Made by a program: the position numbers and the translations under genes. A stretch of 64,000 nucleotides of DNA from Hyphomicrobiales bacterium (GTDB taxonomy: Bacteria > Pseudomonadota > Alphaproteobacteria > Rhizobiales > Devosiaceae), in contig SEEL01000001.1 in the NCBI GenBank assembly GCA_004144345.1, positions 1 through 64,000 on the forward strand. The letters are read 5' to 3'. This document shows positions 37,321 to 46,410 of the stretch, piece after piece. The notes beneath the pieces are model-generated. The model was given only the letters and a program-made list of their open reading frames with translations. It had not been told where the DNA came from and made no database searches. Every line of letters starts with the position of its first letter. The first letter of the stretch is position 1.

Positions 37321-37398
37321 AGGAAGCGGCCGCTCATGTGACCGGGGTGACAGGGGCCGGAAACCGCTCTAGGTGTGCCGCAAAGGCGGAAGAGGCGC

Positions 37399-38139
37399 AT
37401 GGACAGCAAATCCATCATCATTACCGGCGGCACGTCGGGAATAGGCCGGGCGGCAGCCCTCGCATTCGCGGCGGCAGGGTGGCGGGTCGCGATTTGCGGC
37501 CGGCGTGCCGAACGGCTGGCGGAAGTGCAGGCGGCAGGCGGACTTGCGTTGGCGGAAAGCGTGGACGTGGCCGACCCGGACGCCGTGGCGGCGTTTTTCC
37601 GCCAGGCCCGGGAAACCCTCGGTCATCTGGATGTGGTGTTCAACAATGCCGGGGCCTTCGCGCCGGCCGCCAATTTCGGGGATTTGAGCGTCGAAACCTG
37701 GCGGCAGATGGTCGATGTCAATCTCAACGGCGCCTTCTATGTGGCGCGAGAGGCCTTCCGCACCATGCGCGAGCAGTCGCCGCAAGGCGGCCGGATCATC
37801 AACAACGGGTCGATCTCGGCCTACGTCCCCCGTCCACAGGCTGCAAGCTACACTGCGACCAAGCACGCCATCACCGGCCTCACCAAGGCCATTTCGCTCG
37901 ATGGGCGCGCTTTCAACATCGCCTGCGGGCAGATCGACATCGGCAATACCGCCACGGACATGACGGCGGGAATGAGCGGCGGCTCGCTGCAGGCGGATGG
38001 CACGCTGAAGCCCGAGCCGACCTTCGACGTGAGACACGTCGTCGACGCCCTTCACTACATGGCTGGTTTGCCGCTAGATGCGAATGTTCCGTTCATCACG
38101 GTGATGGCGACGACCATGCCCTATATCGGGCGCGGATAG
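37399..38139 (+). CDS. Short-chain dehydrogenase/reductase
   Basis: A 246-residue classical SDR: cofactor motif [12 protein letters not shown] (about 10-21), R in CGRRAERL suggesting [16 protein letters not shown] (about 83), the serine in [12 protein letters not shown], and the catalytic YTATK (Tyr near 153). Start ATG 37399 is preceded by GGAAGAGG. It lies 5 bp before the first sulfotransferase gene, so it may be cotranscribed with the pair. Substrate unknown. Confidence 0.88.
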   Translation: MDSKSIIITGGTSGIGRAAALAFAAAGWRVAICGRRAERLAEVQAAGGLALAESVDVADPDAVAAFFRQARETLGHLDVVFNNAGAFAPAANFGDLSVETWRQMVDVNLNGAFYVAREAFRTMREQSPQGGRIINNGSISAYVPRPQAASYTATKHAITGLTKAISLDGRAFNIACGQIDIGNTATDMTAGMSGGSLQADGTLKPEPTFDVRHVVDALHYMAGLPLDANVPFITVMATTMPYIGRG

Positions 38140-38144
38140 AAAAC

Positions 38145-39815
38145 ATGCTTCGTTCAATTTCGATCAATACGCCTTTCCTTCGTCCTCTCTCGAACCTCTC
38201 GCTGCTCTCCCTTCCGAACCTGGCCTACTCCCGCTCACTCATATCGAGCAACGACCAGTTCATAGCGGCTGGTGCCTGGGCCCAACTCATTGACGGCGGC
38301 GTCGTTGCCCCGCCGCTCTGGGACGATATGCTCGCTGCATCGCAGTGGGCGATGGTACGAAGGAAGGCCGTTACCTTTGCTGACAAGGCGAGCGAGCGCG
38401 ACCTGGCTCGACGCCTCTCGGACGTTCACGTGGAGCCGATCGACCTCATTCGGCAACGAAAGATGCTGGCCGAACTCGCGTTCGACTACGCCGCTGCGGC
38501 TGATGCCGCAGGCGCGTTGTACCTTGCTACAGGTGACCTGGAATTCTTGCTTGAAGCATCGCGACACGCCGAGGCCGCGCATGGCTGGCTCAGCGGCGTG
38601 GAATGGGTCGTCCGCCTTGCAGCAATCGTACCGCTCGACCCGCGCGCCTGGGGACGACTCCTTGTGCTCGTGAAGTCCGCCAATCAGCCTAAGGTCCTGC
38701 AAGAGATTGCGGACATAATGATGGCTGCTAACCTCTATCCTCAGTTCGCGACGATCTTCGGTGCTTGGGCATTGTTGCAGAGCGGAAACGCGGAGGCCTG
38801 CCTGGCCCGTCTCGAGCCACTCAGCGACCAGCGTGTCCTCGGCGATCCTATTATCGCCCCCATGCTGCACAACATCATAGACGCGCGGGCGCGATCGCAC
38901 GAACTGCTGGGCAACTGGGAGATGGCCTTCGATCTGTTCAGAAAGAGCAACACGATCGAACGGAGCCCATTCGACCCGCGCAACTATTATGCAAATGCGG
39001 ATCGGCGCGACCGCCTGACCATACCTGGGCTGCCGCCCGGCAAACGTTCAGATATCGTCCAGATGCTGGGGTTTCCACGTTCCGGTACGACGCTGCTTGA
39101 GAACGCCCTCGCCGCTCACCCGATGATCGAGACGTTCGAGGAAATACCAGCCGTGGCCGCCGCCTATGGCATGATAGAGCGGGCGCTCGGGACCGCACCG
39201 GGGGCATCGCCGGCCGTAACTGACTACATTGCGGCACGCGATAAGTACTACGAGCAGATCGACATTCGCAGGACGAAGCCAGATGCTCAGGTACTTGTCG
39301 ACAAGATGCCGCTGCGAAGCGCTGAAGCGGCCTTCCTCGCCAAACTGTTCCCTGAGTGGCGCTATGTCTTTTCGATCCGACACCCGTACGATGTTGTCCT
39401 GAGTTGCTTCAAGCAGAAGTTCGCTCCCAATGTCGCAATGGAGAACTTCCGCACCATCGAAGACGCTGCACGTTTGTACGACTACACCATGAGCCGATGG
39501 TTCGATGTGTTTTCGATGACAGATCCAAGAGTCCACTATGTTCGGTACGATGACCTGGTGACCAACTTCGAGCCGACAATACGCGCTACCCTGGAATTCG
39601 TTGGGGTAGAATGGAATAGCGATGTTCTAGATTTCGCCGAGGCATCGAAACGACGAGCAGCGCGTACGCCCAGCTATCAGAAGGTTCGTCAGGGCCTGTC
39701 GATTGGCGTGCAGACCTCTTGGCGCAACTACAATTTTGTCTTTGACTCACCGGCGGCCAAGCCGCTCATGAAATGGGTGACGTTCTTTGGCTTCGACTCC
39801 GGTGATGCGGCATGA
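38145..39815 (+). CDS. TPR-like/sulfotransferase fusion protein 1
   Basis: A 556-residue protein. Residues about 1-290 are helical and TPR-like; the C-terminal half is a PAPS-dependent sulfotransferase domain. The 5'-phosphosulfate loop is MLGFPRSGTTLLENALAAHP (from about 307) and the 3'-phosphate motif FSIRHPYDVVLSCF (about 409-422). It ends with RTPSYQKVRQGLSIGVQTSW, shared with its neighbour. The acceptor is unknown (protein tyrosine, glycan or lipid). Codon use and GC content are visibly lower than flanking genes, which suggests transfer. Its stop overlaps the next ATG as ATGA. Confidence 0.85.
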   Translation: MLRSISINTPFLRPLSNLSLLSLPNLAYSRSLISSNDQFIAAGAWAQLIDGGVVAPPLWDDMLAASQWAMVRRKAVTFADKASERDLARRLSDVHVEPIDLIRQRKMLAELAFDYAAAADAAGALYLATGDLEFLLEASRHAEAAHGWLSGVEWVVRLAAIVPLDPRAWGRLLVLVKSANQPKVLQEIADIMMAANLYPQFATIFGAWALLQSGNAEACLARLEPLSDQRVLGDPIIAPMLHNIIDARARSHELLGNWEMAFDLFRKSNTIERSPFDPRNYYANADRRDRLTIPGLPPGKRSDIVQMLGFPRSGTTLLENALAAHPMIETFEEIPAVAAAYGMIERALGTAPGASPAVTDYIAARDKYYEQIDIRRTKPDAQVLVDKMPLRSAEAAFLAKLFPEWRYVFSIRHPYDVVLSCFKQKFAPNVAMENFRTIEDAARLYDYTMSRWFDVFSMTDPRVHYVRYDDLVTNFEPTIRATLEFVGVEWNSDVLDFAEASKRRAARTPSYQKVRQGLSIGVQTSWRNYNFVFDSPAAKPLMKWVTFFGFDSGDAA

Positions 39816-41473
39816 ATGAGACGAGTACGCTGCCGGTTTCCAGGCTCGCGATGCTGGCCGGCGCACGCAAGAGCGCGCCCGAATATTATGGCCCCTTCCT
39901 CGACAGTGACGACGAAGTCCTCAAGGTCGGGGCGTGGTGCATACTACTCGATCGTCGCGATATCACCCTTGAGCAACTTCCGCAGCTTGTGAAGCTGGCG
40001 CGCTACGCGTCCATCCGCAACAAATCGTTTCCGCTGCTCCAGGATATCTGGGAGTACGCACTTGCTTCACAAGTCGCGGCCCAGCCTCTCGAAGTCACTG
40101 AAGACCGCGCCGAAGCCCTCCTACTTTCTGCAAAGTCACGAAGCGACGACGCCGCGCAGGCGGTGGCATACCGCGAGCAGTTTCTTGCTACCGGACGAAC
40201 CGGACTGCTTCGTCACATTGTCCAGGCGATCGAGCACAGTGACGGATGGGCCACCGCACTTCCCTATGCTGTCGACGGACTACTCCTGGCGCCTCATGAT
40301 CCCATGATGGCCAATGCACTGCTGCTCCTCCTGCAGCAGGCCCGACAGGCGGATCAGCTCGACTCCGCGATCGAGCACCTGAGCCGAAGTGACCTGCACC
40401 CATATCTTCAGGGTCTTTATCGCGCGGCCCTACTGCAGCTTCGTGGAGACCCATCCGGTGCCCTGGCAGCCTTGCGGAAGTTCTCCACATTGAAGCCGCC
40501 ACGGCCCGACATGCTGAAGGCCGCGACACCAATCGCCCTGATCATTCGGGCGGAGTGTCTCGATAAGCTCGGTCGGTACGAGGAGGCATACGGTGCCTAT
40601 GTCGAGCTTAACCAGGTCGACCAAGGCGCGCGTATCAAACTCGAATCCTTCGGAGCGGCAGTCGTTCAGCACGCCAACGTCACGCTGGCGCCAATGGCGG
40701 CGGATCCCCGGGCGGGCAATCACTTTGATATGCTCGGGTTCCCGCGTTCGGGCACAACTCTGCTGGAAAATGCGCTCGCCGCACACCCCGCTATCGAAAC
40801 CTTCGAAGAGAGGCCGTCGATGACGGCGGTGCGGCGGTACCTCAATACGCATTTGAGAGACGACTCGTCGCCTGAAGAGACATCGGCTTTGTTTCTCGAG
40901 GCTCGAGAACGCTACTACTTGGAACTCGATATCGCCCGTCGCAAGAAGGGAGCCTCCGTCTTCGTCGACAAGCTCCCCATCCGCTCCGCGGAAGCAAAAA
41001 TTCTCATCAAGTTGTTTCCTGAGAAGCGGTACGTCTTCTCCATTCGGCACCCGTTTGATGTAGTGCTTTCGTGCTTTAAGCAGCACTTCGCTCCCAACTT
41101 TGCCATGGAGCATTTTCGCCGCATGGATACGGCTGCACGGCTCTACGACTTCGCCCTTGAGCAGTGGTTCGACACGTTCTCTATGGATGACGAACGCGTG
41201 CACTACGTGCGGTATGACGCACTCGTTACGGACTTTGAAGCGACCATCGGGAGCACGTTGTCATTCCTCGGACTTGAGTGGGACGACGATGTCCTCAACT
41301 TTGCCAGCGCCGCCGATGCGCGATCGGCCCGAACCCCCAGCTACCAAAAGGTCCGGCAGGGCCTTTCGATCGGCGTGCAGTCGTCGTGGCGGAACTATGG
41401 ATTCCTGTTCGAGTCGGAGGCCGCCAGGCCGCTGTACAAATGGGCGGAGTTCTTTGGATATCCGACGAAGTAG
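39812..41473 (+). CDS. TPR-like/sulfotransferase fusion protein 2
   Basis: A 553-residue tandem paralog of the preceding protein. The two are colinear: the phosphosulfate loop again begins near 307 (MLGFPRSGTTLLENALAAHP) and the 3'-phosphate motif near 409 (FSIRHPFDVVLSCF). The N-terminal helical region is much less similar, with a recognisable TPR near 245 (AECLDKLGRYEEAYGAYVEL). Translationally coupled to gene 1 by ATGA. Same atypical composition. Convergent with the next gene (4-bp gap). Confidence 0.85.
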   Translation: MNETSTLPVSRLAMLAGARKSAPEYYGPFLDSDDEVLKVGAWCILLDRRDITLEQLPQLVKLARYASIRNKSFPLLQDIWEYALASQVAAQPLEVTEDRAEALLLSAKSRSDDAAQAVAYREQFLATGRTGLLRHIVQAIEHSDGWATALPYAVDGLLLAPHDPMMANALLLLLQQARQADQLDSAIEHLSRSDLHPYLQGLYRAALLQLRGDPSGALAALRKFSTLKPPRPDMLKAATPIALIIRAECLDKLGRYEEAYGAYVELNQVDQGARIKLESFGAAVVQHANVTLAPMAADPRAGNHFDMLGFPRSGTTLLENALAAHPAIETFEERPSMTAVRRYLNTHLRDDSSPEETSALFLEARERYYLELDIARRKKGASVFVDKLPIRSAEAKILIKLFPEKRYVFSIRHPFDVVLSCFKQHFAPNFAMEHFRRMDTAARLYDFALEQWFDTFSMDDERVHYVRYDALVTDFEATIGSTLSFLGLEWDDDVLNFASAADARSARTPSYQKVRQGLSIGVQSSWRNYGFLFESEAARPLYKWAEFFGYPTK

Positions 41474-41477
41474 GACT

Positions 41478-42116
41478 TCAGCCCTTCATTACCGCGATGT
41501 TGAAATCGCCGGTGCCGAGCACCGAGTAGAGCCGGGTCCATAGCGGCAGGATCTGTTCGGCGGCGCGGGCGCTGGTGATGTCGCCGAGGTCGATGATGGA
41601 TTGCCAGCCGAGCCCGCGGAGGAGATCCATCACCTGGCCCTTGGCGCGCTTGTCGTTACCCGAGACGAACACGCTGTGGCGGCCGGGGACGCGCCTGGGG
41701 TCGATCATCACGGCGGCGTTGACGGTGTTGAGGGACTTCACCACGAAGGTGTCGGGCAGCGCGCGCTGGATCTGCTCGGCGAGGGAATCGGTGTTCGAGA
41801 CGGTCAGATGCGGCGGAAAGCCCTGCGAGAAATCGAGCGGGTTGGCGATGTCGATCAGCACCTTGCCGCGTAACTGAGTGCCAAGCCCCGATAGCGTCGC
41901 CAGCGAGGTGTCGCCGCGGGTGCAGTTGAGCACCATGTCGCCATAGGCGGCCGCCTCGGCGAAGGTCCCTGCCCGGCCGCCGGTGCGGGTGGCGAAGGCG
42001 ACGACCTTTTCGTTGTCGGCGGCGCGCGCGCCCATCATCACGTCGTGACCCATCGCGACGAGCTTGCCGGCCACGGTCTGGCCCGCAGCGCCGGTACCCA
42101 ACACACCGAATTTCAT
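41478..42116 (-). CDS. NADPH-dependent F420 reductase-like/NAD(P)-binding oxidoreductase
   Basis: A 212-residue Rossmann protein: MKFGVLGTGAAGQTVAGKLV is the GxGxxG cofactor site, followed by VMMGARAAD and the C-terminal AAEQILPLWTRLYSVLGTGDFNI. It resembles Fno-type (F420-NADP oxidoreductase-like) and YqeC/IlvC-fold short reductases found widely without F420. ATG 42116 matches the family; upstream codons are not conserved. Substrate unknown. Confidence 0.85.
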   Translation of the reverse strand: MKFGVLGTGAAGQTVAGKLVAMGHDVMMGARAADNEKVVAFATRTGGRAGTFAEAAAYGDMVLNCTRGDTSLATLSGLGTQLRGKVLIDIANPLDFSQGFPPHLTVSNTDSLAEQIQRALPDTFVVKSLNTVNAAVMIDPRRVPGRHSVFVSGNDKRAKGQVMDLLRGLGWQSIIDLGDITSARAAEQILPLWTRLYSVLGTGDFNIAVMKG

Positions 42117-42186
42117 CTGGCGACTCTCCCTCGTCCGCCCTGTCTTAGCAGCGGGGCGGGCGAAGCGAAAAGTCACAACGCGCGGC

Positions 42187-43341
42187 TCAGGCGCTCCAGA
42201 CGATCTCGCCGCCGATCATAGTGCCGCGCATGGCAAGATCGTCGCCCAGATGGACGAGGTCGGCACGCAGGCCCGGCGCGAGGTGGCCGCGTTCGCCGGC
42301 GATGCCCATGGCCTCGGCCGGATAGAGCGAGGCCATGCGGAGCGCTTCCTCGAGCGGCAGGCCGAGCGTGCGGTGCACATAGGTAACGGCGTCGATCATG
42401 CTGAGATCGGCGCCGGCGAGCGTGCCGTCGGCGAGGCGCAGTGCGCCATCCTTGCGGTAGACCGTGCGGCCGGTGAGCTCAAAGCTCTGCACATCGGTGC
42501 CGGTGGGCGACATGGCGTCGGAGACGAGGAAGATGCGGCCCGGCCCGCGCTTGGCGCGCAGCGCCACGCCGATGCTCGCGGCATGCACGTGGATGCCATC
42601 GGCAATGAGGCCGGCATGCATGCTGCCGAGGTCGAGCACGGCGCCGACGACGCCCGGGTCGCGATTGCCGAGCTGGCTTTGCGCATTGAACAGATGCGTC
42701 GACATGGTGGCGCCGGCTTCCACCGCGCTGCGCACCACATCATAGCTGGCATTGGAGTGGCCGATGCTGACGATGATGCCGGCTCCGGCGAGGCGCGTGA
42801 TCTGGTTGGGCGTCACGGTCTCGGCTGCGACGGTGATCAAGAGATTAGGCAATGCCTTGCGGGCTTCGATCAGCGCCAGCAGATCTGCTTCGTCCATCGG
42901 CCGGATCAGCGCCGGATCATGCGCACCCTTGCGCGCGACGCTCAGATGCGGGCCTTCGAGATGGAGGCCGATGAAGCCGGGGACGCCGCGGCGCAGCGCC
43001 TCGACGGCGGCGGCAACGGTCGAGGCGTTCTTGGCCGGCGTATCGGTGATCAACGTCGGCAGGCACGCCGTGGTGCCGAATTGCGCGAAGGCGGCGCAGA
43101 TGGTGGCGATGGTTTCGGGCGTCGGGTCGAGATTGAGCAGCGCCCCGCCCCCGCCATTGACCTGGAGGTCGATGAAGCCGGGCACCAGCAGGCCGCCGCC
43201 CAGCGACACGCGCTCGGCATCGGTGGGCGAATCCGCCGCGATGATGCCCTCGATGCGGCCGTCATTGACGACGAGCGCCGAGCGATCCCACCAGGTCTCG
43301 CCGTCGAAGATCCGGGCGTTGGTATAGGCGATGCGGCTCAT
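42187..43341 (-). CDS. nagA: N-acetylglucosamine-6-phosphate deacetylase
   Basis: NagA hydrolyses GlcNAc-6-P to GlcN-6-P. The 384-residue amidohydrolase has the N-terminal beta-sandwich, PGFIDLQVNGGGG, the metal-binding Glu in HLEGPHLS, two His in SIGHSNASYDV and THLFNAQSQ, and the acid in LVSDAMSPTG. The start ATG 43341 overlaps the SIS gene as ATGA. Third gene of the gntR-SIS-nagA operon. Confidence 0.95.
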   Translation of the reverse strand: MSRIAYTNARIFDGETWWDRSALVVNDGRIEGIIAADSPTDAERVSLGGGLLVPGFIDLQVNGGGGALLNLDPTPETIATICAAFAQFGTTACLPTLITDTPAKNASTVAAAVEALRRGVPGFIGLHLEGPHLSVARKGAHDPALIRPMDEADLLALIEARKALPNLLITVAAETVTPNQITRLAGAGIIVSIGHSNASYDVVRSAVEAGATMSTHLFNAQSQLGNRDPGVVGAVLDLGSMHAGLIADGIHVHAASIGVALRAKRGPGRIFLVSDAMSPTGTDVQSFELTGRTVYRKDGALRLADGTLAGADLSMIDAVTYVHRTLGLPLEEALRMASLYPAEAMGIAGERGHLAPGLRADLVHLGDDLAMRGTMIGGEIVWSA

Positions 43342-44366
43342 ACGGTTTCGGTGACCTTCTTCAAATGCGGCGGGTTGTCGGGATCGAAGCCGCGATGGCG
43401 CGACAGCATTTCGACAAAGCCGTAGAAGCTGACGATGAGCGTCAGCGCGTCGGTGACGGGGTGGCCGGTCTCGATATAGGGCAGACGCTGCGCGACCTGC
43501 ACGCGGTCGCTCGTCGCAAAGCAGGTGGCGCCCTGCCGCGACAGGCGGTCGGCGATTTCGGCGACGGCCGCTTCCGACGCATCGCGCGACGCCAGCGCCA
43601 GCACCGGGAAGCCGGTTTCGACGATGCGCGCCGGACCATGCAGCACTTCGGCGGCGCTGTAGGCTTCGGCGTGGATGCCGCAGGTTTCCTTGAACTTCAG
43701 CGCCGCTTCCTGGGCGATGGCGAAGGCCGGGCCACGGCCCAGCACATAGAGCGAATTGCGGTCGCGCAGCGCGGCAACGAAGGGCGTCCAGTCGGCGGTG
43801 ACGGCGCGGGCGAAATAGGCGGGCAGTTTTTCGAGCGCGGCGAGCAGGTGCGCATCGCCGGTCCAGTTGCCGAGGATGGCGAGGCCGGCGACGACCGAGC
43901 TGACGAAGCTCTTGGTGGCGGCGACGGACTGCTCCTTGCCGGCCATCAGATCGACGGCGATGTCGGCCGAAGCGGCGAGCGGCGAATCCGGCGTGTTGGT
44001 CAGCGCGATGCCGAGACCGCCATTGCGGCGCGCCGACTGCGCCATCGCGACGATGTCGGGGCTCTTGCCCGATTGCGAGATGGAAATGGCGGCGCAGCCA
44101 TCGAGGCGCAATTCGCGCCCATAGATCGACATGATCGAGGGACCGATGGAGGCGACAGGGACGCCGGCAGTCAGTTCGATCGCGTATTTGAGGAAGCCGG
44201 CGGCATGGTCGGACGAACCGCGGGCGATGGTCGCGACCATCACCGGCTGCAAAGCGCGCAGGCGCTTGCCGGCTTCGGCGAGGCTCTCGGACGAATGTTC
44301 GAGCAGGCGGCGCGTCGCGTCCGGGATCTCATCGATCTCCATGCGCATGTAAGTGGCGTTGGCCAT
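43338..44366 (-). CDS. SIS-domain glucosamine-6-phosphate deaminase (NagB-II/AgaS type)
   Basis: A 342-residue double-SIS protein: MRMEIDEIPDATRRLL, ARGSSDHAAGFLKYAIE, SISQSGKSPDIV, KEQSVAATKSF, GRGPAFAIAQEAALKFKE, and the C-terminal GFDPDNPPHLKKVTETV. This pattern is that of NagB-II, which deaminates GlcN-6-P to fructose-6-P, and of AgaS in galactosamine use. Its place beside NagA favours glucosamine, but GalNAc cannot be excluded. Start overlaps the gntR stop (TGATG). Confidence 0.9.
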   Translation of the reverse strand: MANATYMRMEIDEIPDATRRLLEHSSESLAEAGKRLRALQPVMVATIARGSSDHAAGFLKYAIELTAGVPVASIGPSIMSIYGRELRLDGCAAISISQSGKSPDIVAMAQSARRNGGLGIALTNTPDSPLAASADIAVDLMAGKEQSVAATKSFVSSVVAGLAILGNWTGDAHLLAALEKLPAYFARAVTADWTPFVAALRDRNSLYVLGRGPAFAIAQEAALKFKETCGIHAEAYSAAEVLHGPARIVETGFPVLALASRDASEAAVAEIADRLSRQGATCFATSDRVQVAQRLPYIETGHPVTDALTLIVSFYGFVEMLSRHRGFDPDNPPHLKKVTETV

Positions 44367-45169
44367 CAGCGGGTACTCCTGGAATCGCCGAGGCGTAGTT
44401 CGGCTACAAAGTCGTAGGTGTCGCCCCGATAGATGGAGCGGGTGAATTCCACCACCCGGCCGGAGGCCAGGTAGGAGGTGCGCTCGATATGAAGGCTCGC
44501 CACACCGGGCGACACTTCGAGCAATTTGGCATCGGCATCGTCGAGATTGGCGGCACGGATGCGCTGGATGGCGCGGACCGGGCGGTGGCCGGATTTCTCG
44601 AGATGCGAGTAGAGCGACGTTCCGATCGCTTCCGGGTCGGGCAGGACGGACGCGGACAGAGCAGCCCGCTCGATGGCGAGCGGCGTATCGCCGGAGAGGC
44701 GGAGGCGTGCGACGCGGGCGACATTGTCGGACGAGGATAGGCCGAGCGTGACGGTTTCCTCGGGCGACGGCGCATAGAGGCCGCGATCGAGCCAGACCGA
44801 GCGCACCACCATGCCGCGGCGCGCCATATCCTCGGTGAAGGACGTCAGCTGGCTCAGCGATTGTTCAACGCGGTTGGGCTGCGGGGCGACATAGGTGCCC
44901 GAGCCATGGCGCTGCACGAGGATACCGTCGCGCACCAGATGCTGCACGGCCTTGCGGACGGTGACGCGGGACATCTCGACCCGCGCCGCGAGATCGCGTT
45001 CGGAGGGGAGCGCATCGCCGGGCTTGATGGCGCCGCGATGCACGGCGTCCTCGATCCAGCGCTTCAACTGCAGATAGAGCGGACCACCCTGCGGAAGAGG
45101 GATCGAATCGGCGCCGAACAGTGTATCGGCTACATCCGCCATAGCTGCTTCTCCGTCCCCATGTGACAA
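44366..45169 (-). CDS. nagR: GntR/HutC-family regulator (NagR-like)
   Basis: A 267-residue repressor: winged-helix domain (about 30-100; GALPSERDLAARVEMSRVTVRKAVQHLVRDGILVQRHGSGTYV appears in parts) and a UTRA ligand-binding domain (about 115-260). ATG 45142 (MADVADTLF) is an alternative start. It heads the operon with the SIS deaminase and nagA, divergent from the MurQ-like/ABC operon. In NagR-type regulators the ligand is GlcN-6-P or GlcNAc-6-P; here inferred. Two similar 19-bp sites lie in the divergent promoter region. Confidence 0.88.
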   Translation of the reverse strand: MSHGDGEAAMADVADTLFGADSIPLPQGGPLYLQLKRWIEDAVHRGAIKPGDALPSERDLAARVEMSRVTVRKAVQHLVRDGILVQRHGSGTYVAPQPNRVEQSLSQLTSFTEDMARRGMVVRSVWLDRGLYAPSPEETVTLGLSSSDNVARVARLRLSGDTPLAIERAALSASVLPDPEAIGTSLYSHLEKSGHRPVRAIQRIRAANLDDADAKLLEVSPGVASLHIERTSYLASGRVVEFTRSIYRGDTYDFVAELRLGDSRSTR

Positions 45170-45207
45170 ATCAAGGCGATCTCAGGCCGCCCTCTCTAGC
45201 TGGCTCA

Positions 45208-45226
45208 TAATACCAATAAAATACCA
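45208..45226 (-). promoter_or_regulatory. Candidate NagR operator near the gntR promoter
   Basis: On the minus strand: TGGTATTTTATTGGTATTA. It contains TGGTAT repeated with an 11-bp period. It matches the site at 45344-45362 at 17 of 19 positions. Confidence 0.55.
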
Positions 45227-45343
45227 TTCACCAAGCGGATTTTCCGCGCCTGCGGATATTGCGTGTAAAGCCCGCGCAAGTAGGACTTTCGGCGTAGGTC
45301 CATGCTGCGGTCGTGGACAGAAAAAGCACGGGCGCTAGACAAG

Positions 45344-45362
45344 TGGTATTTTTTTGGCATTA
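45344..45362 (+). promoter_or_regulatory. Candidate NagR operator near the murQ-like promoter
   Basis: On the plus strand: TGGTATTTTTTTGGCATTA, followed by AT. Opposite in orientation to the site at 45208-45226, with each site pointing away toward its own divergent operon. Confidence 0.55.
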
Positions 45363-45440
45363 ATGCCCCGCAAGGGAGCAAACGATGGCCCACGCCGCGA
45401 TAGTAGCGCAAAATTTCCCCGGTGCAGAAGGGGCGGCCCG

Positions 45441-46361
45441 ATGGCTGTGAGTCAGGCGCTGCCGCGCACCGAAGCCGTCGCCGAAGCGGCCCGCGGGCTC
45501 GATATCAAGCCGGATGCCGACATTCTTGCCGCGCTGCTCGACGGACAGCGGCGGGCGGTCGACTCCGTCGCGGCTGCTATCCCTGCTTTGTCACAGGCGG
45601 CGCAACTGGGCGCCGAGGCCCTCGCGGCGGGCGGGCGGCTGATTTATCTCGGCGCCGGCAGCCCGGCGCTGATGTCCCTCGCCGATGCGCTCGAAATTCC
45701 GCAGACCTATGGCATCGCCTATGACCGGATCGTGCTGATCCTGGCCGATGGCAAGACCATCGCGACACGCCTCAATGGCGTGCGCGAGGACGATGCCGAG
45801 GGCGCGCGGGCCGATATCGCGGCCGCCGGGGTTGGCCCGGATGACTGCGTCATTGCCACCTCCGCGAGCGGCAGCACGCCCTATACGGTCGAAGGCCTGA
45901 GGGCAGCGAAGGCCGCCGGCGCGCGCACCGTCGCCATTGCCGGCAATGCCGGGGCGCCGCTGCTCCAAAGCGCCGACGTGGCCGTGCTGCTTGACGCGGG
46001 CCCAGAAGTGATTTCCGGTTCGACCCGGATGGGCGCAGGAACAGCGCAGAAGGCAGCGCTGAACATGCTGTCGACGCTGATCGGAGTGAAACTGGGCCAC
46101 GTCTATGACGGGCTGATGGTCAATGTGAAGGCCGACAACGACAAGCTGCGCAGCCGCGCCGAACGCATCGTGTCGACCATCACCGGGGCGAGCGCGCAGA
46201 CCGCTGCCGACGCCCTCAAGAAATCGGACGGCGAGGTCAAACCCGCCATACTGATCGCGGCCGGGGTTAAGAGCCTGGCCGACGCCGTGGACATCCTCGG
46301 CGCCACCAGGGGCAATGTACGCGACGCGCTGAAGCGCCTCGGCGCGCATGGCCCCCAATAA
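45441..46361 (+). CDS. MurQ-like SIS-domain protein (N-acetylmuramate-6-P etherase family)
   Basis: A 306-residue SIS protein colinear with MurQ, which cleaves D-lactate from MurNAc-6-P. Retained: EIPQTYG (E85 at the MurQ catalytic Glu), VREDDAEGA (candidate general base), GPEVISGSTRMGAGTAQKAALNMLST and DGLMVNVKADNDKL. Altered: the usual GAGTSGR loop reads GAGSPAL (71-77) and ASGRTPY reads ASGSTPY, losing two arginines of the phosphosugar pocket. It may act on another sugar. ATG 45441 has AAGGGG upstream. First gene of the ABC operon; no kinase gene lies nearby. Confidence 0.82.
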   Translation: MAVSQALPRTEAVAEAARGLDIKPDADILAALLDGQRRAVDSVAAAIPALSQAAQLGAEALAAGGRLIYLGAGSPALMSLADALEIPQTYGIAYDRIVLILADGKTIATRLNGVREDDAEGARADIAAAGVGPDDCVIATSASGSTPYTVEGLRAAKAAGARTVAIAGNAGAPLLQSADVAVLLDAGPEVISGSTRMGAGTAQKAALNMLSTLIGVKLGHVYDGLMVNVKADNDKLRSRAERIVSTITGASAQTAADALKKSDGEVKPAILIAAGVKSLADAVDILGATRGNVRDALKRLGAHGPQ

Positions 46362-46410
46362 CTTCAGCATCCCCGCCGGGAGCGGGGATGAACACAGGAG
46401 AGGACTGCAA

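Larger units (their letters stand above)
37000..37398. other. Divergent intergenic region between porin and SDR genes
   Basis: About 400 bases with no convincing gene. Next to the porin it holds a nested dyad at 37047-37106. Further on is a palindrome CCATGCATGG at 37111-37120, and nearer the SDR gene an inverted repeat GCCACA-ggcaat-TGTGGC at 37303-37320. Part of it, 37180-37290, is lower in GC than the surroundings. Confidence 0.7.

Noticed and set aside
37188-38144. In-frame extension upstream of the first sulfotransferase
   Set aside because: It runs through the SDR gene in another frame and does not resemble the paralog's N-terminus; ATG 38145 is the sensible start.
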